Positions 36,002-44,278 of a stretch of 64,000 bases of DNA are shown in pieces. How positions within the stretch are numbered: position 1 is the first letter of the stretch; each line of letters starts with the position of its first letter. The position numbers were made by a program, and so were the translations under genes. Source of the stretch: Anaeromyxobacter diazotrophicus (GTDB taxonomy: Bacteria > Myxococcota > Myxococcia > Myxococcales > Anaeromyxobacteraceae); contig NZ_BJTG01000004.1 in NCBI RefSeq assembly GCF_013340205.1, positions 310,001 to 374,000 of the forward strand, read 5' to 3'. The notes below the pieces were generated by a model that ran no database searches, had not been told where the DNA came from, and saw only the letters and a list, made by a program, of their open reading frames with translations.

Positions 36002-36570
36002 CCACCACGCCCCCTCCCCAGACCCCCGAGCCCTCCAAGGACGCCTCGCCCAGCATCCTCCTCGTCGACGACGACGTGACGCTGCGCGAGCGGCTCGCCC
36101 GCGCGCTGCGCGAGCGCGGCTTCGACGTCCGCACCGCCGGCAGCGCCGACGAGGCGATGGAGCAGGTGCGCGCCGACTCGCCCGAGATGGCGGTGATCGA
36201 CCTCCGCATGCCCGGCCGCAGCGGCCTCGACCTGCTGCGCGACATGCGCGAGCACGACCCGGCCACCCGCGTCCTCGTCCTCACCGGGTACGGCAGCATC
36301 GCCACCGCGGTCGAGGCCACCAAGCTCGGTGCCGAGGGCTACCTGCCGAAGCCGGTGGACGCGGACGAGCTCCTGGCCGCCTTCGCCAAGAACGGGCCGC
36401 AGCCGGCGCCGGACCACTTCGCCACCCCGTCGCTGGCCCGGGCGGAGTGGGAGCACATCCAGCGCGTGCTGGTGGACTGCGGCGGCAACATCAGCGAGGC
36501 GGCCCGCCGCCTCGGCATCCACCGCCGCTCCCTGCAGCGCAAGCTGCAGAAGTACCCGCCCGCGCGGTAG
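35998..36570 (+). CDS. RegA/PrrA-type response regulator
   Basis: Protein of 190 residues. The receiver domain has the acidic pair (about Asp24-Asp26), phospho-acceptor Asp68 (AVIDLRMPG) and Lys118 (YLPKPVD). A short linker is followed by a Fis-type helix-turn-helix (NISEAARRLGIHRRSLQRKLQKYPP), the RegA/ActR signature. Its partner kinase is the preceding gene. In other bacteria this regulator controls respiration, electron transport and redox-balancing genes. Target genes here are unknown. Confidence 0.9.
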   Translation: MTTTPPPQTPEPSKDASPSILLVDDDVTLRERLARALRERGFDVRTAGSADEAMEQVRADSPEMAVIDLRMPGRSGLDLLRDMREHDPATRVLVLTGYGSIATAVEATKLGAEGYLPKPVDADELLAAFAKNGPQPAPDHFATPSLARAEWEHIQRVLVDCGGNISEAARRLGIHRRSLQRKLQKYPPAR

Positions 36571-36620
36571 GCGGCGCGCGAGCCGGGCGCGGGCGCGCGG
36601 CGAGCCTTAGGCTCTCCGCC

Positions 36621-36965
36621 ATGGTCCTCGCCGCCGTCCGCGACCTGCTCTTCCGATCCAAGATCGACGCCGCCGCCCGCCGGCTCGGGGTGGAGGTCGC
36701 GTTCGCCCCGCGCGGCGTGCCGCTCGCGGCCGCCGCCCGGGAGCGCGCGCCGGCGCTGGTGCTCGCCGACCTGGGGGAGCCGGGCGCGCTGCAGGAGCTG
36801 CGCACCCTCCTGGCCGAGCGGCCCGGGGCGCGGGTGGTGGGCTTCCTCGGCCACCTCCGCACCGACCTGCGCGACGAGGCGCGCGGCGCCGGGGTGGAGG
36901 AGGTCCTCACCCGCGGGCAGCTGGCGTCGAGCCTCGACGAGGTGCTCTCCAGCGCCGCGCCCTGA
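36621..36965 (+). CDS. Receiver-like (pseudo-receiver) protein
   Basis: Protein of 114 residues with the fold of a stand-alone receiver domain. AAVRDLLFRSKIDAAARRLGVEVAF forms the first strand and helix, PALVLADLGEPGA has an Asp at the phospho-acceptor position, and a VVGFLGHLRTDLRDEARGAGVEEVLTRGQL segment follows. The usual acidic pair at the first strand is absent and the switch Lys is replaced (LTRG), so it is probably not phosphorylated normally. It lies 50 nt after the RegA-type gene, in the same direction. It could be a CheY-like partner, but this is inferred only. Confidence 0.6.
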   Translation: MVLAAVRDLLFRSKIDAAARRLGVEVAFAPRGVPLAAAARERAPALVLADLGEPGALQELRTLLAERPGARVVGFLGHLRTDLRDEARGAGVEEVLTRGQLASSLDEVLSSAAP

Positions 36966-37039
36966 CGCATCGAACCCTTTGCGCGGCCGGCGCCTCTCAC
37001 GGCCAGGGCGCGGCTCCGCGCGCCACGAGGAGGTCCCGC

Positions 37040-37432
37040 ATGGGCGACAGCCCGGTCGTCGAGATCACCGAGCAGAACTTCAAGCCGACGGTGGACCGGG
37101 ACGGCATCGTCCTCGTCGACTGGTGGGCGCCCTGGTGCGGGCCGTGCCGGGCGTTCGGGCCCATCTTCGAGCAGGTGGCGGCGCGGCACCCCGACCTCAC
37201 CTTCGGCAAGGTGAACACCGAGGTGGAGCAGCAGCTGGCGGCCGCCTTCGAGATCCGCTCCATCCCGACGCTCATGATCCTGCGCGACCGCGTGCTGCTC
37301 TTCTCGCAGCCGGGCGCGCTGCCGGGGCAGGCGCTGGAGGAGCTCATCGGCAAGGTGCGCGCGCTCGACATGGAGCAGGTGAAGGCCGAGATCGCGGCGC
37401 AGCAGAAGAGCGCCGCCGCTCCCGAAGCCTGA
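37040..37432 (+). CDS. Thioredoxin
   Basis: Protein of 130 residues with the thioredoxin active site WCGPC (residues 32-36) in VLVDWWAPWCGPCRAFGPIFEQVA and the cis-Pro segment IRSIPTLMI. The C-terminal ~20 residues extend beyond standard TrxA (about 108). It is a cytoplasmic disulfide reductase. GAGGAGG precedes the ATG by 7 nt. A bulged hairpin terminator shared with the convergent gene follows. Confidence 0.93.
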   Translation: MGDSPVVEITEQNFKPTVDRDGIVLVDWWAPWCGPCRAFGPIFEQVAARHPDLTFGKVNTEVEQQLAAAFEIRSIPTLMILRDRVLLFSQPGALPGQALEELIGKVRALDMEQVKAEIAAQQKSAAAPEA

Positions 37433-37440
37433 ACGGCGCG

Positions 37441-37470
37441 AGGCGGCGACCCGTGCCGGGTCCGCCGCCT
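37441..37470. terminator. Hairpin between convergent genes
   Basis: AGGCGGCGACCCG-TGC-CGGGTCCGCCGCCT, a 13-bp stem with one bulge, between the thioredoxin gene and the convergent secreted-protein gene. It may act in both directions. Confidence 0.5.
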
Positions 37471-37501
37471 CGGTGCCGCCGAATCGCGCTACGGGAAGCC
37501 G

Positions 37502-38398
37502 TCAGTAGCTCTTCCCGCCGGAGCTGCCGGTCGAGGTGTCGCCGGAGTTGCCGGACGGCGCGTTGCCGCCGGACGTCGAGCTGGACGAGCTGTCGCCCGA
37601 GTTGCCCGAGGGCGCGTTGGCCGCGCCGTGCGGGGAGTGGTGCATCTTCTTCGAGTGCTTCTTGGTGGTGGTGGTCGAGGAGCTGCTCTCGTCGCTCGAG
37701 CCCGTCGAGCCGGTCGACCCGGCGGTGTCGCTGCTGCCGGTGCCGGTGCCGGTCGCGGTGCCGGTGCCGGTCGAGGTCGTGTCGCTCGTGCTGCCGGTGC
37801 CGCTCGAGGACGACGATGAGCCGCGGTCGAGCGAGCCGGAGGAGCTGGACGAGCCGGAGCCGCCCATCGCGCCCGAGGACGTGATGTCGAGGCTCTTCAC
37901 CTGCAGCGTGTCGCCGGACCCGGAGTAGCTGGCCCGGACCTGGTCGCCCTCCTTGATGTCGTCCATCGAGGCGCGGGAGCCGTCGCGCATCACCTTGGTG
38001 CTGGAGTCGAGCTTCAGCTTGCGATCGCTGCCGGAGAGCGTGAGCTCGTTGTTGCTGCGATCGAACCGTTGCACCTTGCCCGCGAGCGCGTCGAAGTGGC
38101 CGCTCGTGCTGGAGGTGGACGGGTCGGTGGACGCGCTCGCGCCCGAGGTGGTCGACCCGGAGCCGGTGCTCATCGAGCCCGCGCCGGTGCCCATCGAGCC
38201 CGTGCCCATCGAGCCCGCGCTGTTGTCGGTGGTGTTGCCGGGCGAAGCGGTGGAGCTGCCGCTGCCGGTGGTGCCCGTCGCGCTGCCGCTCGTGTCCGTG
38301 TTGCCGGTCGTGCCGGTGGAGCCGCTCTGGGCCTTCGCCTGACCCGAGAGGAGCGCCAGCGCGGCGGCGAGGCCGAAGCCCCAAGCCATCTTCTTCAT
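37502..38398 (-). CDS. Secreted Ser/Thr/Gly-rich low-complexity protein
   Basis: Protein of 298 residues with a signal peptide (MKKMAWGFGLAAALALLSGQAKA). A Gly/Ser/Thr-rich region follows, then a globular core (GHFDALAGKVQRFDRSNNELTLSGSDRKLKLDSSTKVMRDGSRASMDDIKEGDQVRASYSG, about residues 105-165) resembling DUF5666-type secreted domains. The tail is Ser/Gly/Thr-rich with imperfect repeats (NAPSGNSGDSS appears twice) and a Lys/His-rich patch KKHSKKMHH. The function is unknown; disordered secreted or surface proteins of this kind are common in myxobacteria. I chose the ATG at 38398, with AAGGGGG upstream, over the longer ORF start at 38605. Confidence 0.75.
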   Translation of the reverse strand: MKKMAWGFGLAAALALLSGQAKAQSGSTGTTGNTDTSGSATGTTGSGSSTASPGNTTDNSAGSMGTGSMGTGAGSMSTGSGSTTSGASASTDPSTSSTSGHFDALAGKVQRFDRSNNELTLSGSDRKLKLDSSTKVMRDGSRASMDDIKEGDQVRASYSGSGDTLQVKSLDITSSGAMGGSGSSSSSGSLDRGSSSSSSGTGSTSDTTSTGTGTATGTGTGSSDTAGSTGSTGSSDESSSSTTTTKKHSKKMHHSPHGAANAPSGNSGDSSSSSTSGGNAPSGNSGDTSTGSSGGKSY

Positions 38399-38538
38399 GC
38401 GTTTCCCCCTTCGTGGTGGGTGCTGCGTCCTTTCACGGTAAGAACGGGAATCCCCAGGGGACAGAGGCGTTTGCGGTCCACGGCCGCCCCGGCGAGCGCC
38501 TGGCGAACGGGGGGCGCTGCTGTCAGACCGCCTTGCTA

Positions 38539-38555
38539 CCTGAACATGCGAGCAG
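38539..38555. promoter_or_regulatory. Candidate LexA box of the imuA-imuB-dnaE2 operon
   Basis: On the reverse strand, CTGCTCGCATGTTCAGG fits the Myxococcus LexA box as I recall it (CTRHAMRYBYGTTCAGS) at 15 of 17 positions. It lies 24 nt before the imuA ATG. Its position just before an SOS mutagenesis cassette supports the call. Confidence 0.6.
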
Positions 38556-38579
38556 TTATCGTGCTGGAGGGTGACGGGC

Positions 38580-39251
38580 ATGGCCGGGAACGCGCGCGAC
38601 ATCATCGAAGGGCTGCGCGAGCAGATCCGGCGCCTCGAGCGCCGGGCGCCGGCGCGGGCTGGCCACGCGCCGAGCGGCCGGGCGGAGGTGGACGCCCTCC
38701 TCCCGGGCGGCGGGTTTCCCCGCGGCGCGCTCTCCGAGCTCGCGGGCGGCCCCGCCAGCGGGAAGACGGCGGTCGCGCTCTCGGCGCTCGCCGCGGCGAT
38801 GGGCGAGGGGGGGCTCGGCGCCTGGGTGGACGGGCGGGGCGAGCTCTACCCGCCCGCCGCCGCGGCGCTCGGGCTCGACCTCCAGCGGCTGCTCGTGGTG
38901 CGGCCGGCCGGCGCCACGGCCGATCCCTGGAGCGCGCTGTGGGCGGCCGAGGCGCTCCTGGGGAGCGGGGCCTTCGAGGCGGTGGTGCTCGACGTGCCGG
39001 CGGCTGGCCAGGCGCGCGCGCCGGGCGGGGCGGCGATCGAGGCGCTGCTGCAGCGGCTGCGCGCGGCGGCGGAGAAGGGCGGGGCGGTCGCGCTCTGGCT
39101 CGGGGTGCCCGGCGGCCCGCGCGTCCCGGCGGCGCTCCGGCTCGACCTCTCCGCCGGGCCTCGCGGGACGGAGGTGCGGCGCGCCTTCGCCCGCGGCGCG
39201 GCGGAGGGGCCGCCGCGCGCGGCGCCCCCCGGGGCGAGCCATGCAGCTTGA
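38580..39251 (+). CDS. imuA: ImuA (RecA-like SOS mutagenesis protein)
   Basis: Protein of 223 residues with a RecA-like P-loop region (ELAGGPASGKTAVALSALAAA, about residue 58) and downstream segments typical of ImuA (GAWVDGRGELYPPAAAALGLDLQRLLVVRP). It belongs to the imuA-imuB-dnaE2 translesion cassette. ImuA is thought to support the mutasome; its exact role is less clear than that of ImuB and DnaE2. I chose the ATG at 38580, with GGAGG 9 nt upstream, rather than the GTG at 38571 that directly follows the ribosome binding site. It overlaps imuB by 11 nt. Confidence 0.85.
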   Translation: MAGNARDIIEGLREQIRRLERRAPARAGHAPSGRAEVDALLPGGGFPRGALSELAGGPASGKTAVALSALAAAMGEGGLGAWVDGRGELYPPAAAALGLDLQRLLVVRPAGATADPWSALWAAEALLGSGAFEAVVLDVPAAGQARAPGGAAIEALLQRLRAAAEKGGAVALWLGVPGGPRVPAALRLDLSAGPRGTEVRRAFARGAAEGPPRAAPPGASHAA

Positions 39252-40812
39252 GCTCGGCGTGCTCGCCGCGCCGGCGCCGGCGGCGAGCGGCCCGCGCGTC
39301 CTCGCGCTGTGGGCGCCCGACCTCCCGCTGCAGCGGCTCCTCCGCGCCCGCGAGGCGGCGGGGTCCGGCCGGGGCGGGCCGCGCCCGCCGCTGGCGGTGG
39401 AGCGGGAGGGGCGGGTGGTCGCGTGCGAGGCCGAGGCGCGCGCCCGCGGGGTCCGGCCGGGCGACGCGCTGGTGCAGGCGCGGGCCGCCTGCGCCGGGCT
39501 GGAGGTGGTCCCCGCCGACGAGGCGGCCGACCGCGCCGCGCTGGAGGGGCTCGCCGAGGCGCTCCTCGCCCTCGCTCCGGCGGTCGAGGTGGCGCTCCCG
39601 GACGCCCTCCTCCTCGACGCCAGCGGCGCGCACCTACTCGGCGCCGGCGCGGCGGGCGAGCGGGCGCTCCTCGAGCGCGCGGTGGCCGTCGCCGACGAGC
39701 TCGGGCTGCGGGTGAGGGCGGCCCTCGCCCGGGGGCGCGGGCCGGCGCGCGCGCTCGCCCGCCACGGGCGCGGCGCGCCCATCGCGGCGGCGGGCGACGC
39801 CACGGGCGCGCTGGGGCCGCTCCCGCTGGCCGCGCTCGAGCTCCCGGCCGCCATGGCCGAGCGGCTGGCCGCGCTGGGCCTGCGGCAGGTGCAGGACCTG
39901 GCGCGCCTGCCGGTCGAGGCGCTGGCGCACCGCTTCGGCGCGGCCGGGCTCGCCGCCTGGCGCCTCGCGCACGGCGACGACCCGTCGCCGCTCGTGCCCC
40001 ACGTCCCGGCGCGCCTCCCCGAGGAGCGGCTCGAGCTGGAGGCGCCGCTCGAGAGCGCGGAGCCGCTCCTGTTCGCGCTGAAGCGCCTCGCCGATCGGCT
40101 GGCAGCGCGGCTGGCGGGGCGCGGGCTGGGGGCGACGCGGCTCGCGCTCGCGCTCCGCCTCGATCCCGCCGGCGAGGAGCGGCTCGAGCTGGCGCTGGCG
40201 CTCCCCTCCGCCGCCGCCGCGCGGTGGCTCCTCGTGCTGCGCGAGCGGCTCGGCGCGCTGCGGCTGCCCGGCGCGGTGAGCGCCGTGACGCTGGCGGTGG
40301 CCGAGGCGGCGCCCGCCGCGCGCGAGCAGCTCGCCCTCGGCGATCGCCCCGAGCAGCTCGCGGCGCTCGAGACGGTGCTGACCCGGCTCGCGGCGCGGCT
40401 CGGCGACGAGGCGCTCTTCGCGGCCCGGCTGGCCGATCGCCACCGGCCGGAGGCCGCCTACGCGCCGGCCGCGTTCACCGGGAAGCCGCCCGCGGCGCGG
40501 GGCGGCCGGCCCCCGCCCCCGGCGGAGCCGGCCGAGGGCTGCGCGGCCCCGGCCGAGCGCCCGACCCGGCTCCTCGCCCACCCCGAGCCGCTCGTCGCGC
40601 TGGGCGAGGGCGGGCGGCTCGCGGCGGTGCGCGCCTTCGGCCGGACGCTGCGCGTGCTGGCGCTCTCCCCCGCCGAGCGCCTCGCCGGCGAGTGGTGGAC
40701 GGAGCCGTTCGACCGCGACTACCACCGGGCGCGGCTGGAGGGGCTGGGGGACTGCTGGATCTTCCGCGACGCCGGCGACGGCCGGCTCTGGCTGCACGGC
40801 TTCTTCGACTGA
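39241..40812 (+). CDS. imuB: ImuB (inactive Y-family polymerase)
   Basis: Protein of 523 residues with a Y-family polymerase layout (LALWAPDLPLQRLL at the N-terminus, LLLDASGAHLLG, GLRVRAALARGRGPARALARHG, AMAERLAALGLRQVQDLARLP). The acidic catalytic residues of active DinB-type enzymes are not retained (LDASGAH where DinB has the conserved Asp-Glu pair). This agrees with the known non-catalytic scaffolding role of ImuB. The C-terminus (about 460-523, RAFGRTLRVLALSPAERLAGEWW) carries the segment common to this family. It links the beta clamp, ImuA and DnaE2. Confidence 0.9.
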   Translation: MQLELGVLAAPAPAASGPRVLALWAPDLPLQRLLRAREAAGSGRGGPRPPLAVEREGRVVACEAEARARGVRPGDALVQARAACAGLEVVPADEAADRAALEGLAEALLALAPAVEVALPDALLLDASGAHLLGAGAAGERALLERAVAVADELGLRVRAALARGRGPARALARHGRGAPIAAAGDATGALGPLPLAALELPAAMAERLAALGLRQVQDLARLPVEALAHRFGAAGLAAWRLAHGDDPSPLVPHVPARLPEERLELEAPLESAEPLLFALKRLADRLAARLAGRGLGATRLALALRLDPAGEERLELALALPSAAAARWLLVLRERLGALRLPGAVSAVTLAVAEAAPAAREQLALGDRPEQLAALETVLTRLAARLGDEALFAARLADRHRPEAAYAPAAFTGKPPAARGGRPPPPAEPAEGCAAPAERPTRLLAHPEPLVALGEGGRLAAVRAFGRTLRVLALSPAERLAGEWWTEPFDRDYHRARLEGLGDCWIFRDAGDGRLWLHGFFD

Positions 40813-40822
40813 GAGCGCCCCG

Positions 40823-43800
40823 ATGGCCCCCCTGCGCTACGCCGAGCTGCGCTCCAAGTCCTGCTTCTCCTTCCTCCGCGGGGCGAGCCAGCCCGAGGAG
40901 CTCGTCGGCTGCGCCGCCGAGCTGGGCCTCTCCGCGCTCGGCCTCGCCGACGTGAACGGGCTCTACGGCGCCGTCCGGGCCCACGCCGAGGCCGCGCGCC
41001 GGGGGCTCCCGCTCGTGGTCGGGGCCGAGCTCTCCTGCCTGGGCCTCTCGCCCGGCCCGTTCCCGACGGCCCCGCTCGTGCTCCTGGCGATGGACCGCGA
41101 GGGCTACGCCGGGCTGTGCCGCCTCCTCTCCGAGGCGCACTGCGGCGCGCCGCCGGGCGGGGAGGGCGAGGCGCCGGCTCGGCGCCCGGCGGTCGATCTC
41201 CCGTTCGCGAAGGTGGCCGAGCGGGCGCGCGGCCTGTTCGCGCTCTACCCGGGGACGGACCCGGCCGCCGCAGAGCGGCTGCGCGACGCCTTCGGGCGCC
41301 GGCTGGCGCTCGCGGTGGAGCGGCACCACGTGGCGGGCGAGGAGGCGCGCATCGCGGCCGCGCGCAGCCTCGCGGCCCGGCTCGGCCTCGCGGTGGCGGT
41401 GACGAACGACGCGCACACCCACGACCGGGGCCGGCAGCCGCTCCAGGACGTCCTCACCTGCATCCGCCTCGGGACGACGCTCGACCGGGCTGGGCGGCGG
41501 CTCTTCCCGAACGCCGAGCGGACGCTCAAGGGGCCGGAGGAGATGGCGCAGCTGTGGCCCGACTTCCCCGAGGGGCTCGAGGCGGCCGCCGCCATCGCCG
41601 AGGCCTGCCGCTTCCGGCTCGACGAGATCCGGGGGGAGCACCCGTTGCCGCCGGTGCTGGCAAGCCCGGGGGAGGCTCGTAGGGCGGGGGCTTGCCCCCC
41701 GCCGGCGTGGCGGGCAAACCCGACCTCGACCTCGACCTCGACCACGACCGCGACCACGACCACGACCGCGACCACGACCGCGACCGCGACCACGACCACG
41801 ACCTCGACCGCGACCGCGACCGCGACCGCGACGGGACTCCTCACCGGCATGCCGCTCCTCCGCGCCCTGGTCGAGGACGGCGCCCGCTGGCGCTGGAAGG
41901 GCGAGCCTCCCGAGGATGTCCGGCGGCAGATCGCGAAGGAGCTCGCGCTGGTCGAGCAGCTCGGGTACGCGAGCTACTTCCTCACGGTCTGGGACATCGT
42001 CCGGTTCGCGCGCGAGCGCGGCATCCTGTGCCAGGGCCGGGGCAGCGCCGCCAACTCGGTCCTCTGCTACTGCCTCGGGATCACCTCCATCGACCCGGTG
42101 CGGATGGGGCTCCTCTTCGAGCGCTTCATCTCGGTCGAGCGCGGCGAGCCGCCCGACATCGACGTCGACTTCGAGCACGAGCGGCGCGAGGAGGTGCTCC
42201 AGTACGTCTACCAGCGCTACGGCCGCGACCACGCCGGCATGGTCTGCGAGGTCATCGGCTACCGCGGCAAGTCGGCGCTGCGCGACGTGGGCAAGGCGCT
42301 CGGGCTCGCGCCCGGGCAGCTCGACCGGCTCGCCAAGCTCCTCGGATCCTACGAGGACCTCGCGCAGGTGACGCCGGAGCTGCTCGCCCAGGCGGGCCTC
42401 GACGCGAAGGGCTCGCCCGCGGTCCGGCAGACGCTGCGGCTCGCCGGCGAGCTGCAGGGGTTCCCGCGCCACCTCTCCATCCACGTGGGCGGCTTCGTCG
42501 TCACCCGCCGGCCGCTCTGCGAGACGGCGCCGCTCGAGCCGGCGGCGATGGCGGGGCGCACCATCCTGCAGTGGGACAAGGACGACATCGCCGAGCTCGG
42601 GCTGCTCAAGGTCGACCTGCTCGGCCTCGGCATGCTGACCGCGCTCTCGCGCTGCCTGAAGCTCCTCGCCGCCCACCGGCCCGCGCCCGCCCTGCCCACG
42701 GACACCCCGTGGCCGGAGACCCTGGCCGAGATCCCGGCCGAGGACCCCGCCGTCTACGAGATGGTCTCGCGCGCCGACACCGTCGGCGTGTTCCAGGTCG
42801 AGTCGCGGGCGCAGATGTCGCTCCTGCCGCGGCTCAAGCCGCGCTGCTTCTACGACCTCGTCATCTCGGTGGCCATCATCCGGCCGGGGCCGATCCAGGG
42901 CGGCATGGTCCACCCGTTCCTGCGCCGCCGCGACGGCCTCGAGCCGGTGCGGTACCCGTACCCGCCGCTCGAGCCGGTGCTGGCGCGGACGCTCGGGGTG
43001 CCGCTCTTCCAGGAGCAGGCGATGCGGCTGGCGGTGGTGGCGGCGGGGTTCACGCCGGGCGAGGCGGACGAGCTGCGGCGCGTGATGACCCACAAGCGCT
43101 CGCAGGAGCGGATGGAGGCCATGCGGGCGCGCCTGGTGGCCGGGATGGCCGAGCGGCACATCCCCCGCCCGGACGCCGAGGCCATCTACCAGCAGCTGCT
43201 CGGCTTCGCCGGCTACGGCTTCCCCGAGTCGCACGCCGCCTCGTTCGCGCTCCTCGTCTACGCCTCGGCCTGGCTGAAGCGGTACCACCCGGCCGCCTTC
43301 GCCTGCGCGCTGCTGGACAGCCAGCCGATGGGCTTCTACGCCCCGCACACGCTCGTCGAGGACGCCAAGCGCGCCGGGGTGGAGGTGCGCGGGGTGGACG
43401 TGGTCCGGTCCGGCTGGGAGTGCACGCTGGAGGGGGCCGAGGCGGGCGCCGCCGCGCGGGAGGGGGAGCGGCCGGCGCTGCGGCTCGGGCTCGCGACGGT
43501 CCAGGGGCTGCCCCGGGCGGTGGGCGAGGGCGTCCTCGCCGCGCGCCGCGCTCGCCCCTTCGGCTCCATGGCGGACCTCGCCCGCCGCGGCGGGCTCTCG
43601 CCGGCCTGGCTCGAGCGGCTCGCCCAGGCCGGCGCGCTGCGCGGCTTCGAGGTGCAGCGGCGCCGGGCGCTGTGGAGCGCGCTCGCGGTCGGCCCCGCGG
43701 CGCGCGAGGGCGATCTCCTCGCCGGCGCGCCGGTCGAGGAGCCCCCGGCCGGCCTCCCGCCCGCGAGCGCCTCCGAGGAGGTGGCGGCCGACTACGCCTC

Positions 43801-44182
43801 GCTCGGCCTCTCCGAGCGCGCGCACCCCATGGCGATGCTCCGGCCGCGCCTCGCCGCCCGGCGGGTGCGGACGGCCCGCGAGCTCCCCCGCCTCGCCGAT
43901 CGCGCCGCCGTCGAGGTGGCCGGCCTCGTCATCGTGCGCCAGCGGCCGGCCACCGCCTCGGGCCTCGTCTTCGTGAGCCTGGAGGACGAGACGGGCATCG
44001 CCAACCTCGTCCTCATGCCCGACGTCTACGAGCGGTTCCGCGCGCTGGTGCGCGGCTCGGCCTTCCTGGTGGCGCAGGGCAGGGTGGAGCGCAACGGCCA
44101 GGTGGTGAACGTCCGCGTGCGCTCGGTGTCCCCGCTGCCGCTCGCCCCCGAGATCGCGCCCCAGGCGCGCGACTTCCACTAG
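40823..44182 (+). CDS. dnaE2: Error-prone DNA polymerase DnaE2 (ImuC) with an in-frame insertion
   Basis: Protein of 1119 residues of the DnaE2 subfamily. It has an N-terminal PHP domain (YAELRSKSCFSFLRGASQPEEL), the polymerase core with ILCQGRGSAANSVLCYCLGIT and the catalytic PPDIDVDFEHERREEV (about residue 443), and a C-terminal OB-fold region (VEVAGLVIVRQRPATASGLVFVSLEDETG). It copies damaged templates during the SOS response. Between EHPLPPV and LLRALVEDGARW a segment of about 55-60 residues (41662-41845) replaces the usual short linker and is made of Pro, Gly and Thr/Ser/Ala repeats. The reading frame is intact, so the enzyme may be functional. The ATG is 10 nt after imuB. Confidence 0.9.
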   Translation: MAPLRYAELRSKSCFSFLRGASQPEELVGCAAELGLSALGLADVNGLYGAVRAHAEAARRGLPLVVGAELSCLGLSPGPFPTAPLVLLAMDREGYAGLCRLLSEAHCGAPPGGEGEAPARRPAVDLPFAKVAERARGLFALYPGTDPAAAERLRDAFGRRLALAVERHHVAGEEARIAAARSLAARLGLAVAVTNDAHTHDRGRQPLQDVLTCIRLGTTLDRAGRRLFPNAERTLKGPEEMAQLWPDFPEGLEAAAAIAEACRFRLDEIRGEHPLPPVLASPGEARRAGACPPPAWRANPTSTSTSTTTATTTTTATTTATATTTTTSTATATATATGLLTGMPLLRALVEDGARWRWKGEPPEDVRRQIAKELALVEQLGYASYFLTVWDIVRFARERGILCQGRGSAANSVLCYCLGITSIDPVRMGLLFERFISVERGEPPDIDVDFEHERREEVLQYVYQRYGRDHAGMVCEVIGYRGKSALRDVGKALGLAPGQLDRLAKLLGSYEDLAQVTPELLAQAGLDAKGSPAVRQTLRLAGELQGFPRHLSIHVGGFVVTRRPLCETAPLEPAAMAGRTILQWDKDDIAELGLLKVDLLGLGMLTALSRCLKLLAAHRPAPALPTDTPWPETLAEIPAEDPAVYEMVSRADTVGVFQVESRAQMSLLPRLKPRCFYDLVISVAIIRPGPIQGGMVHPFLRRRDGLEPVRYPYPPLEPVLARTLGVPLFQEQAMRLAVVAAGFTPGEADELRRVMTHKRSQERMEAMRARLVAGMAERHIPRPDAEAIYQQLLGFAGYGFPESHAASFALLVYASAWLKRYHPAAFACALLDSQPMGFYAPHTLVEDAKRAGVEVRGVDVVRSGWECTLEGAEAGAAAREGERPALRLGLATVQGLPRAVGEGVLAARRARPFGSMADLARRGGLSPAWLERLAQAGALRGFEVQRRRALWSALAVGPAAREGDLLAGAPVEEPPAGLPPASASEEVAADYASLGLSERAHPMAMLRPRLAARRVRTARELPRLADRAAVEVAGLVIVRQRPATASGLVFVSLEDETGIANLVLMPDVYERFRALVRGSAFLVAQGRVERNGQVVNVRVRSVSPLPLAPEIAPQARDFH
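41680..41703 (+). repeat. Dispersed GC palindrome, copy 4, inside dnaE2
   Basis: GGCGGGGG arm, CTTGC loop, CCCCCGCC arm with the same leading TAG; here the TAG is out of frame and read through. It is translated within the dnaE2 insertion and directly precedes the hexamer tract, suggesting that the repeat entered a coding sequence. Confidence 0.75.
41721..41828 (+). repeat. Tandem hexamer tract CGACCN x18 in dnaE2
   Basis: 18 consecutive copies of CGACCN. N is T, A or G and never C. In frame, this encodes Thr alternating with Ser, Thr or Ala. A degenerate nineteenth copy (CGACGG) follows. The unit is a multiple of three, so copy-number changes keep the frame. Confidence 0.95.
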
Positions 44183-44278
44183 CCCGTGAATGGCCCGCCC
44201 GCCTCGCGCGTCCGCTATGATCCCCACGCCCGGCAGGCTCGCCGGGCGTCCCTCCAGCCGCTGCACCCGGAGTCAACC

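Noticed and set aside
41721-41828. CRISPR-like repeats
   Set aside because: The unit is a contiguous 6-bp tandem without spacers, inside a coding sequence.
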